From assembly GCA_013152615.1 (NCBI GenBank), contig JAADGA010000068.1:1-7339 (forward strand): 7,339 nt of DNA. The letters are read 5' to 3'. The position numbers and the translations under genes are program-made. Position 1 is the first letter of the stretch; each line of letters starts with the position of its first letter. Below the pieces are notes generated by a model. That model was not told where the DNA came from. It was given only the letters and a program-made list of their open reading frames with translations, and ran no database searches. The stretch comes from Alphaproteobacteria bacterium (GTDB lineage: Bacteria; Pseudomonadota; Alphaproteobacteria; Sphingomonadales; Emcibacteraceae). Below are positions 1 to 5,852 of this stretch, one piece after another.

Positions 1-923
1 TTATAGTGAAATTCTTTTGCCATATCGATCATGTTTACCATTTCATCGGCGCGGTAACAATGAATATGAACCCGGATTTTCCCGTTGAGAACCCCCATCA
101 GGCTATCCAGCCCCAGATCCTCTTTCGGTGCCTTGACATTCTTGCCGGCCTTGTAATCGCGGGTGTAATCATCCCATTGTTTTTTATAGCGCCGGGCCTT
201 GATCCACGCTTCGCGGTAGCCCGCCATATTGCCCATCCGGGTGCTCGGCCCGCCCTTCTTGCCGTAAACCCGTTTTGGATTTTCGCCGCAGGCCATTTTA
301 AGGCCGTAAGGGGCGTCGGGAAATTTCATCCCCTCCATGGTGCGGCTCGGAACATTTTTCAGGGTAACCCCGCGCCCGCCGATCAGGTTGGCCGAGCCCG
401 GTAAAATCTGTAATGTCGTTACTCCGCCCGCGATCGCCCGGGAAAATCCCGGGTCCTCGGGCCACACCGAATGTTCCGCCCACACATCGGCGGTAACCGG
501 GCGCGTGGCCTCATTACCGTCTGCCAGTGATTTCTCATTGGGGGAGGCATAAACCCCGAGATGGGAATGGACATCAATAATACCCGGGGTCACCCATTTG
601 CCCTTGCCGTCAATGATTTCTGTTCCATAAGGAATTTTCAGATTCTTGCCAACCGCAATAATCTTGCCGTTTTCCATCAACACCGACGCCCCCTCAAGCT
701 GTTTGCCGGTGCCGGTCAATATGGTTGCGCCCCGGATCATGGTCGTGACCGAGGGAAAGGGCTTATAGGTGCTTGGATAGGGATTCTTGTTGATAACCAT
801 CAGCGGATCACGCACCCCGGCAGCTTTTTTCCCAACAGTCCTCGCGGCAACAGAGGTCACCATTGACGGCACCACCATGCCGACAACGGCAACGGCGATA
901 ATTATTTTCCGGATTTTTGACAT
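1..923 (-). CDS. Exported metal-dependent amidohydrolase (imidazolonepropionase-like), N-terminal part only
   Basis: This is the first 307 codons of an amidohydrolase-superfamily enzyme; the reading frame is still open at the left edge, so the C-terminal part is missing. Residues 1-27 form a Sec-type signal peptide (Lys/Arg-rich start, hydrophobic core IIIAVAVVGMVV, likely cleavage after SVAA), so a periplasmic or envelope location is inferred. A short beta-rich domain (about 60-112) leads into VTPGIIDVHSHLG, where H119 and H121 are the HxH metal ligands at the start of the TIM barrel. RVHIHCYRAD (284-293) supplies a further barrel His, H286 or H288. The family hydrolyses amide or cyclic amide bonds, including dipeptidase-like and imidazolonepropionase-like activities; the substrate cannot be read from sequence. 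ATG at 923 is preferred over the in-frame ATG at 929 because the AAGGGA ribosome site is correctly spaced only for 923. It is divergent from an exported RidA-like gene. Confidence 0.9.
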   Translation of the reverse strand, partial: MSKIRKIIIAVAVVGMVVPSMVTSVAARTVGKKAAGVRDPLMVINKNPYPSTYKPFPSVTTMIRGATILTGTGKQLEGASVLMENGKIIAVGKNLKIPYGTEIIDGKGKWVTPGIIDVHSHLGVYASPNEKSLADGNEATRPVTADVWAEHSVWPEDPGFSRAIAGGVTTLQILPGSANLIGGRGVTLKNVPSRTMEGMKFPDAPYGLKMACGENPKRVYGKKGGPSTRMGNMAGYREAWIKARRYKKQWDDYTRDYKAGKNVKAPKEDLGLDSLMGVLNGKIRVHIHCYRADEMVNMIDMAKEFHY

Positions 924-963
924 ATCCATCCCTTATTATTAAATTTATTAATTATGCAAAAAC

Positions 964-992
964 AGGATAACAAACTATAGTAAATTTTTCAA
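964..992 (-). promoter_or_regulatory. Candidate sigma70-type promoter for the amidohydrolase
   Basis: Read on the minus strand, TTGAAA (plus positions 987-992) and TATCCT (964-969) are separated by 17 bp. They match the -35 consensus at five of six bases and the -10 at four of six. Transcription would start near 957, giving a leader of about 33 nt before the ATG at 923. The surrounding gap (924-1046) is strongly AT-rich, so chance matches are possible. It must also carry the promoter of the divergent RidA-like gene, for which I see only a TATAGT at 976-981 without a good -35. Confidence 0.4.
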
Positions 993-1046
993 ATACCAAA
1001 AAATAATGCCAAAAAATATAGACGTTTATATTATCGGGAGCAGAAT

Positions 1047-1607
1047 ATGGAAAGAAGATATTTTTTCAGCAAATTGGGGATTGGTGCCGTTATCGCCTCA
1101 TCACTGGCCATGACCAAAAGCGCCTCAGCCAAAATCAGCACGGGAAGAATTGACCGGCGGCTGAAGAAATTGGGCATCATCCTGCCGGAGGCTCCAAAAG
1201 CAAAGGCGATCTATACCCCGTTCCGCATCAGCGGCAATCTGGTTTATATCGCCGGGCAAGGGCCAATCCCCTCGCCGCAGCATCCGGCATTTGGCCGGGT
1301 TGGCGCGGATATTACCACCGAACAGGGCTATTATGCCGCCCGGACCACGGGGTTGAATATCCTCGCCCTGCTTAAAAAAGCGTGTGGCGGCAACCTCGAC
1401 CGGGTGGTGCACTGCGTGCAAATTCAGGGGGTGGTCAGATGCAGCGATGATTACGCCGACTCACCAAAGGTGATTAATGGTGCCTCCGCCCTGTTTCAGG
1501 ATGTCTTCGGCGATGACGGTCTGGCCGCCCGCGCGGCCACTGGCACCAACGCCCTGCCCGCCAATATCATCTGCGAAATTCTGTCGGTCTGGGAGATAAA
1601 AATATAG
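1047..1607 (+). CDS. RidA/YjgF/UK114-family protein with predicted Tat signal peptide
   Basis: This 186-residue protein belongs to the YjgF/YER057c/UK114 (RidA) fold family. Residues 1-28 look like a twin-arginine signal: RR at 3-4 followed by YFF, a hydrophobic stretch (LGIGAVIASSLAM) and a SASA cleavage site. The mature part starts with the LKKLGIILPEAPKAKAIYTPF segment's equivalent at about 39-59, characteristic of the longer RidA subgroup, followed by GNLVYIAGQGP (63-73). Aligning the C-terminal strand with E. coli RidA puts R162 (in AARAATGTNALP) at the place of the imine-binding Arg105. Cytosolic RidA hydrolyses reactive enamines/imines such as 2-aminoacrylate; whether this exported version does so is unknown. 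GGGAG (1036-1040) is a ribosome site 6 nt before the ATG. The gene diverges from an exported amidohydrolase and converges on gcrA with a 4-bp gap. Family assignment is firm; export and activity are inferred. Confidence 0.88.
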   Translation: MERRYFFSKLGIGAVIASSLAMTKSASAKISTGRIDRRLKKLGIILPEAPKAKAIYTPFRISGNLVYIAGQGPIPSPQHPAFGRVGADITTEQGYYAARTTGLNILALLKKACGGNLDRVVHCVQIQGVVRCSDDYADSPKVINGASALFQDVFGDDGLAARAATGTNALPANIICEILSVWEIKI

Positions 1608-1611
1608 GAAT

Positions 1612-2055
1612 TTATCTGACCGGGGTGGCCGAAATACGGCCCCGGTTGGTCCGGCGATCCCGGCGCGGCTGCTGCACCTGATAGGCCTGGGCGCAATGTT
1701 CCGGGCAATAGGGAAAGGCGTTTGCCGACGGTTTGCCACAGAAATGAAACCCGGCCTCCCCCGGATGACCAATCGGCCATTTACAGATTCTTTCCGTCAG
1801 TTCGAGCAGGGATACCTTGCCACCGGCAGGTTTGGTTTTTACCGAAGCAGGTTTTTTCTCAACCGGTTTTTTGGCCTTTTTTCTGGAATCCAGCTTCACC
1901 GGTGACGGGCGCGAGGCCAGATTCATCCGGTGGGCCTTGCCAATAACCGCATTGCGGGTGACGCCCTCGGCCAGTTCCTTGGCGATCTGACTGGCGCTCA
2001 GACCCTTGTCCCATAATTCGCGTAACTTGGCGACGCGTTCATCTGTCCATGCCAT
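1612..2055 (-). CDS. gcrA: GcrA-family cell-cycle regulator
   Basis: The 147-residue product matches GcrA, the alphaproteobacterial cofactor that binds sigma70-RNA polymerase and is recruited to promoters carrying CcrM-methylated GANTC sites. The N-terminal helix-turn-helix domain is clear: MAWTDERVAKLRELW (1-15), GLSASQIAKEL (18-28), VTRNAVIGKAHRMNL (32-46). A short Lys-rich, basic linker (about 50-80) replaces the longer Pro/Ala-rich linker of Caulobacter GcrA. The C-terminal sigma-interacting domain follows: CKWPIGHPGE (91-100), FHFCGKP (103-109), YCPEHCAQAYQ (116-126), with Cys/His residues placed as in the family. A basic tail (130-147, RRDRR) ends the protein. ATG at 2055 fits the family start and has AGGA 9 nt upstream. 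It is transcribed away from the ABC permease gene, with 140 bp between the two starts. Confidence 0.95.
   Translation of the reverse strand: MAWTDERVAKLRELWDKGLSASQIAKELAEGVTRNAVIGKAHRMNLASRPSPVKLDSRKKAKKPVEKKPASVKTKPAGGKVSLLELTERICKWPIGHPGEAGFHFCGKPSANAFPYCPEHCAQAYQVQQPRRDRRTNRGRISATPVR
1619..1646. terminator. GC-rich hairpin at the ridA-like/gcrA convergent junction
   Basis: ACCGGGG (1619-1625) and CCCCGGT (1640-1646) are perfect inverted repeats. An alternative fold pairs GGCCG (1627-1631) with CGGCC (1637-1641) around an AAATA loop and continues outward with ACCGG/CCGGT after a 3-nt bulge. The element lies 12 bp past the RidA-like stop codon and inside the last codons of gcrA. Neither strand has an immediate U-run, so a classic intrinsic terminator is not shown; it might end or insulate convergent transcription, or simply reflect codons. 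Confidence 0.25.
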
Positions 2056-2086
2056 AATAGTTCATCCTTAACCTTGATTTGTGCGG

Positions 2087-2116
2087 ATACTAGCGCATCA
2101 GCCGGATCATTGTCCA
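2087..2116 (-). promoter_or_regulatory. Candidate sigma70-type promoter of gcrA
   Basis: On the minus strand TGGACA (plus 2111-2116) and TAGTAT (2087-2092) are spaced by 18 bp, matching the -35 at five of six and the -10 at four of six positions. Transcription from about 2080 would leave a leader of about 25 nt containing the AGGA ribosome site before the gcrA ATG at 2055. No GANTC site lies within these hexamers; the nearest upstream ones are at 2222-2252. Confidence 0.4.
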
Positions 2117-2195
2117 GTGTTAAGCGCCAAAGGCTTGCAGTGACACCCCTGCTCCTGTAAAAACTATTATTGACAAGATTGATCAGGTATATTTC

Positions 2196-3020
2196 ATGAA
2201 AGAAAATGAGACTATCGGCCAGAATCTTCCTCGATTCGGGCAAAAAAGAATCGGTGCCATCAACTGGCGCGGGGTGTGGACGCTGTATGTCAAGGAGGTC
2301 CGCCGCTTCCTCAAGGTAGGCGGACAGACCGTCCTCGCGCCGGTGGTGACAACCGCGCTGTTCATGACAATTTTCACCCTTGCCCTTGGTGGCAATCACC
2401 GTTTTAGCGGCAATATTCCCCTTGGATTGTTTCTGGCTCCCGGGCTCACCGTCATGGCCATCCTGCAAAATGCCTTTGCCAATACGATTTCCAGCCTGAT
2501 GACCTCCAAGATGCAGGGCAATATTGTCGATCTGCTGCTGGCCCCGCTCGGAGCCGGAGAAATAACCTTTGCCTTCACCCTGGCGGCAGTGACCCGGGCG
2601 GTATTTGTCGGCATTTTTGTCAGCCTGTCGATGTTTCTGTTTGTCAATCTGAGTTTCCCCCATATCTGGGCGGTGGCTTATTACGGCTTTTCCGCGGCGG
2701 TGATGCTGGCCTTGCTCGGTCTTATTGCCGGAATATGGGCCGAAAAATGGGAACAAAGCGCCAGTATTACCAATTTTATCATTGTGCCGCTGTCGTTCCT
2801 GTCCGGGACATTTTATTCCATTGACCGCCTGCCGGGGCTGTGGCATGTCATCAGCCAGTTCAACCCGTTTTTCTATCTGATTGACGGCTTTCGCTATGGC
2901 ATTATTAACCATGCCGACGGCAATCTCCTGACCGGGGCGATTTATATTGCCGTACTGAATGTTATCCTGACCCTGATTTGCTACCGGATGTTTGACAGTG
3001 GTTATAAGTTGCGACCATAA
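2196..3020 (+). CDS. ABC-2 type transporter permease, YadH-like
   Basis: A 274-residue integral membrane subunit of an ABC-2 type exporter. After a hydrophilic N-terminus comes the amphipathic interface helix WTLYVKEVRRFLK (28-40), then about six membrane segments (roughly 45-64, 75-99, 121-150, 157-181, 193-209, 245-263). The cytoplasmic loop SKMQGNIVDLLLAPLGAGE (104-122) is the usual ATPase-coupling region, and NPFFYLIDGFRYG (223-235) is a family signature also seen in E. coli YadH. Such permeases work as dimers with a separate ATP-binding protein, which is absent here, and the cargo is unknown. AGGT (2185-2188) precedes the ATG by about 8 nt. The N-terminus is some 15-20 residues longer than in YadH, so a later start is possible. 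argD follows after 51 bp in the same direction, suggesting shared transcription without implying a role in arginine metabolism. Confidence 0.88.
   Translation: MKENETIGQNLPRFGQKRIGAINWRGVWTLYVKEVRRFLKVGGQTVLAPVVTTALFMTIFTLALGGNHRFSGNIPLGLFLAPGLTVMAILQNAFANTISSLMTSKMQGNIVDLLLAPLGAGEITFAFTLAAVTRAVFVGIFVSLSMFLFVNLSFPHIWAVAYYGFSAAVMLALLGLIAGIWAEKWEQSASITNFIIVPLSFLSGTFYSIDRLPGLWHVISQFNPFFYLIDGFRYGIINHADGNLLTGAIYIAVLNVILTLICYRMFDSGYKLRP
2222..2252. promoter_or_regulatory. Cluster of three GANTC (CcrM-type methylation) sites
   Basis: GAATC (2222-2226), GATTC (2233-2237) and GAATC (2248-2252) lie within 31 bp, inside codons 9-19 of the permease and 167-197 bp upstream of the gcrA start. I counted 13 GANTC sites by eye in the whole window and none after 4853, so three this close is notable. 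GcrA acts through methylated GANTC in the class, which makes a regulatory role conceivable. The position inside a coding sequence, well away from the predicted hexamers of gcrA, weakens that. Confidence 0.35.
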
Positions 3021-3071
3021 TAAAATTGGTGTATTGACAGACCCCGGCCCGATAAAGGAAAGAGAACAGAG

Positions 3072-4316
3072 ATGCAAAATAGTCGCGAAGACAATCAGGA
3101 AGAAAATATCATTTCCCCTGTCCTGCCGACCTATGCCCGAACCGAAATCGCGATTGAGCATGGCAAAGGAGTCTATGCCTATGATCAGGACGGCAAGGAA
3201 TATCTCGATTTTGGCTGCGGCATTGGCGTCAATAACCTCGGCTTTTGTCATCCGGAGCTGGTCGAAACCATGATCGAACAGGCGAGCAAAGTCTGGCATA
3301 CCTCCAATATCTACCGCATCCCCGGACAGGAAAGACTGGCGCGGCGGTTCACGGAAAACAGCTTTGCCGATACCATGTTTTTTACCAATTCAGGGGCCGA
3401 GGCGGTCGAATGCGCCCTCAAAATGGCCCGGCGCTATCATCATGAAACCGGCCATCCGGAACGTAACCGGATCATCACCTTCGAGGGCTGTTTCCATGGC
3501 CGTACCCTTGCCACCATTGCCGCCTCCGGTCAGGAAAAGCTGACCCGGGGCTTTGGCCCGTTGATGGACTGCTTTGATCAGGTGCCTTTTTATCGCGACA
3601 TGACCAGAGTCGAGGCGGCAATAAGCCATAAAACCGCCGCCATCATGATCGAACCGGTGCTTGGCGAAGGCGGGATCAAACCGCTTTCCAGTGATAATAT
3701 GCAAATCCTGCGTGGCCTGTGTGACAAGCATAATGTCCTGTTGATTGTTGATGAAATCCAGTGCGGCATGGGGCGGACCGAAAAATTATTTGCCTATCAG
3801 CATAGCGGCATTACCCCGGATATCCTGTGCGCGGCCAAGGGCATCGGCTGTGGTTTTCCGATGGGGGCGTGCCTAACCACCGAAAAAGTTGGCCGTGCCA
3901 TGACCCTTGGCAGCCACGGCTCGACCTATGGCGGCAACCCGATGGCGATGGCGATTGGCAACAAGGTGCTGGATATTATGCTGGCGGACGGTTTCTTTGA
4001 TCATGTTGAGAAAATGTCTTATCAGCTCAGAAAAGGCCTGATGAGTTTACGCAACAAATTTCCTGAAATCATTGAGCTGGTGCGTGGTATTGGCCTGATG
4101 CTCGGGCTGAAGCTAAAAATAGAGCCACCGGTTTTTGTCGCGAAATCACTCCAGCATGGCCTGCTGGTTGTCCGGGCGGCGGATCATACGGTGCGCTTGC
4201 TGCCGCCGCTGATTATCGAACAGGAGCATATTGACGAAGCCCTTGAAAAGCTGGAAGAAATCTGCACTGATATCAGGGAGGAAACTCCGGAACCGCCTGC
4301 CGACGAATTATCATGA
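3072..4316 (+). CDS. argD: Acetylornithine aminotransferase
   Basis: A class-III PLP-dependent aminotransferase of 414 residues, the normal ArgD size. It converts N-acetylglutamate semialdehyde plus glutamate to N-acetylornithine and 2-oxoglutarate in the cytosol; ArgD enzymes often also serve in lysine synthesis as succinyl-diaminopimelate aminotransferase. Visible motifs: LDFGCGIGVNNLGFCHP (45-61), the cofactor phosphate loop NSGAEAVE (106-113), FHGRT (141-145) with the substrate-binding R144, VDEIQCGMGRT (226-236) with D227 contacting the PLP ring nitrogen, the Schiff-base lysine K256 in AAKGIGCGFPMG, and STYGGNP (284-290). The C-terminal tail is acidic and proline-rich (about 402-414). 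A purine-rich GGAAAGAG lies a few nt before the ATG. The stop codon overlaps the argF start (ATGA), so the two are translationally coupled. The assignment is secure at family level; exclusive use for arginine is inferred from argF and argE nearby. Confidence 0.95.
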   Translation: MQNSREDNQEENIISPVLPTYARTEIAIEHGKGVYAYDQDGKEYLDFGCGIGVNNLGFCHPELVETMIEQASKVWHTSNIYRIPGQERLARRFTENSFADTMFFTNSGAEAVECALKMARRYHHETGHPERNRIITFEGCFHGRTLATIAASGQEKLTRGFGPLMDCFDQVPFYRDMTRVEAAISHKTAAIMIEPVLGEGGIKPLSSDNMQILRGLCDKHNVLLIVDEIQCGMGRTEKLFAYQHSGITPDILCAAKGIGCGFPMGACLTTEKVGRAMTLGSHGSTYGGNPMAMAIGNKVLDIMLADGFFDHVEKMSYQLRKGLMSLRNKFPEIIELVRGIGLMLGLKLKIEPPVFVAKSLQHGLLVVRAADHTVRLLPPLIIEQEHIDEALEKLEEICTDIREETPEPPADELS

Positions 4317-5260
4317 GCAATTTTATCCTCTCCCCGCCTTATCGGCATTTCCTCGACCTCGCGGCGCTGAATGTTGGCGAGGCGCGGGAGATCATTGAAA
4401 AAGCCCGGGCGCTGAAAGCCGCCGGACAGGGCCACGGCAAGGGCTATATCCATCCGGACCAGCCGTTGGCGGACCGAAGCCTTGCCATGATCTTCGAGAA
4501 ACCGTCAACCCGCACCAGGGTATCCTTTGAAATGGCTATTCATCAGCTGGGCGGCACCGCAATTGTGCTTCAGGGCAATGACATGCAGCTTGGCCGGGGC
4601 GAAACTGTCGCCGATACCGCACAGGTTCTGTCGGGCTTTGTCGATGCGATCATGCTCCGGGCCGACAGTCATGACTCCCTGCTTGAAATGGCGGAATATG
4701 CCACCGTGCCGGTGATCAACGCCCTGACCGATTTTTCCCATCCCTGTCAGGTGATGGCCGATGTCCTGACCTTTGAAGAACATCTCGGCCCGATCAGGGA
4801 CAAGAAAATTGTCTGGTCCGGTGACGGTAATAATGTCGCGGTATCATGGATTCACGCGGCGGTGTTATTTGGTTGCGAATTGACACTTGCCTGTCCGAAA
4901 CAATTTTCTCCGCCGACCCAGATACTGGAATGGGCCGCGAATAATGGTGGCCGGGTGACGCTGACCCATGATCCGGCAGCGGCCGCAACCGGGGCGGATT
5001 GTGTCGTCACCGACACCTGGATCTCAATGGGTGACCGCAATCCTGAAGAACGCATTGCCATCCTCGCCCCGTTTCAGGTCAACCGCAAACTGATGCGCCA
5101 GACCAAAAAAGACAGCCTGTTCATGCATTGCCTGCCGGCCCATCGGGGCGACGAGGTTACCGACGAGGTCATCGACGGCCCGCACTCGGTGATCTGGGAC
5201 GAGGCCGAAAACCGCCTCCACATCCAGAAAAGCATTCTGATGTGGTGCTTCGGCAGATAA
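4313..5260 (+). CDS. argF: Ornithine carbamoyltransferase
   Basis: This 315-residue anabolic ornithine transcarbamylase joins carbamoyl phosphate to ornithine to give citrulline, probably as a cytosolic trimer. Motifs in order: carbamoyl-phosphate loop FEKPSTRTRVSFE (61-73, STRT at 65-68), QLGRGE (92-97), HPCQVMAD (143-150), DGNNVAVSW (171-179), the ornithine-binding DTWISMG (234-240), and HCLPAHRGDEV (272-282) containing the catalytic Cys273, then NRLHIQK (300-306). The STRT motif and DTWISMG loop argue for ornithine rather than N-acetylornithine as substrate. The start overlaps the argD stop by 4 bp. No ribosome site sits directly before the ATG, but a strong AGGGAGGA (4275-4282) lies 30 nt upstream inside argD, consistent with translation by coupling. 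In many alphaproteobacteria hslO follows argF; here the next gene is a convergent nitroreductase 15 bp away. Confidence 0.96.
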   Translation: MSNFILSPPYRHFLDLAALNVGEAREIIEKARALKAAGQGHGKGYIHPDQPLADRSLAMIFEKPSTRTRVSFEMAIHQLGGTAIVLQGNDMQLGRGETVADTAQVLSGFVDAIMLRADSHDSLLEMAEYATVPVINALTDFSHPCQVMADVLTFEEHLGPIRDKKIVWSGDGNNVAVSWIHAAVLFGCELTLACPKQFSPPTQILEWAANNGGRVTLTHDPAAAATGADCVVTDTWISMGDRNPEERIAILAPFQVNRKLMRQTKKDSLFMHCLPAHRGDEVTDEVIDGPHSVIWDEAENRLHIQKSILMWCFGR

Positions 5261-5275
5261 TCGGCGCGGTGCCCG

Positions 5276-5848
5276 CTAATCCTCGAGCCACCGGGTGAAC
5301 GCTTCTGCTGTCGGGCGGATTTTGGCTGACGGTTCGGTGAGCGGATGACCAAGATAGATCAAGCCGACCAGTTCCGTTGCCGCTTCAAAGCCAAGAAACT
5401 CCACCGTTGCCGGATCATAGCTGATGTCGCCAGTACACCAGATGGCATTCAGGTTAAGCTCCACTGCCGCCAGCAGAATATTCTGACAGGCGGCGGCGAC
5501 CGAAGCCACATCCTCGCGCATGATTGCCTGCGGAATATCCGGCTTCGCGGCGGCGGCGGCGATAATCACCGGGGCGCGCAGCGGTTTTTTGCGGATTTTC
5601 TCCAGATACCTGATATTTTTCGGACTGTCCGGCTCAGCCATATCCCGGGTGAGACGCCGGACCATAAAATCCCCGAGCCGGTGGCGACCCCGACCCCGAA
5701 TAACCACAAACCGCCACGGATTGGTCCGCAGGTGAACCGGGGTGCAGACTGCCGCGTCCAGAATTTGCCGGATGATATCTGGATCAATATCCTCATCGGC
5801 CATGATGGCGCCACTATTTCGGTTTTTAATCGCCTTAATCACTGACAT
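5276..5848 (-). CDS. YdjA-like nitroreductase-family flavoprotein
   Basis: A 190-residue member of the nitroreductase (FMN-dependent NAD(P)H oxidoreductase) fold, most like the small YdjA-type branch. Supporting segments are the N-terminal helix with NRNSGA (9-14), CTPVHLRTNPWRFVVIRG (35-52), KPLRAPVIIAAAA (88-100), the helix DVASVAAACQNILLAAVELNLNAIWCTG (113-140) and VGLIYLGHP (161-169). The usual NRRS-x-R start that contacts FMN phosphate is changed to NRNSGA: R10 remains, but the second Arg is N11 and the later Arg is absent. The physiological substrate of this branch is unknown. The gene starts 4 nt after the argE stop and lacks a clear Shine-Dalgarno of its own, so it is probably translated from the argE transcript. 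ATG at 5848 keeps the conserved N-terminal helix; a start at M16 would remove it. It converges with argF. Confidence 0.88.
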   Translation of the reverse strand: MSVIKAIKNRNSGAIMADEDIDPDIIRQILDAAVCTPVHLRTNPWRFVVIRGRGRHRLGDFMVRRLTRDMAEPDSPKNIRYLEKIRKKPLRAPVIIAAAAAKPDIPQAIMREDVASVAAACQNILLAAVELNLNAIWCTGDISYDPATVEFLGFEAATELVGLIYLGHPLTEPSAKIRPTAEAFTRWLED

Positions 5849-5852
5849 CAGG

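Noticed and set aside
6..404. Plus-strand open frame of 132 codons at the left edge
   Set aside because: It is antisense to the amidohydrolase, which has a signal peptide, HxH motif and ribosome site.
437..453. Perfect hairpin CCCGGGA-AAA-TCCCGGG
   Set aside because: It is a strong 7-bp stem but lies in the middle of the amidohydrolase coding region (codons for PGFSR) with no U-run, so it is most likely a by-product of GC-rich codons.
2170..2175. TTGACA as a -35 for the permease
   Set aside because: At a normal spacing the -10 would fall on the ATG at 2196; the nearest TATATT (2188-2193) is only 12 bp away.
3034..3039. TTGACA as a -35 for argD
   Set aside because: The only -10-like sequence, GATAAA at 3051-3056, is 11 bp away, too close for a sigma70 promoter.
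1998..3299. Long minus-strand open frame of 433 codons
   Set aside because: It runs antisense through the permease, overlaps the gcrA start and argD, and its translation is Gln/His/Gly-rich and low in plausible domains, as expected for a shadow of a real gene. The plus-strand permease has clear family motifs.
4313..5260. N-acetylornithine carbamoyltransferase instead of ArgF
   Set aside because: The STRT carbamoyl-phosphate motif and DTWISMG ornithine loop are those of ordinary ornithine carbamoyltransferases, and an ArgE to make ornithine is present nearby.
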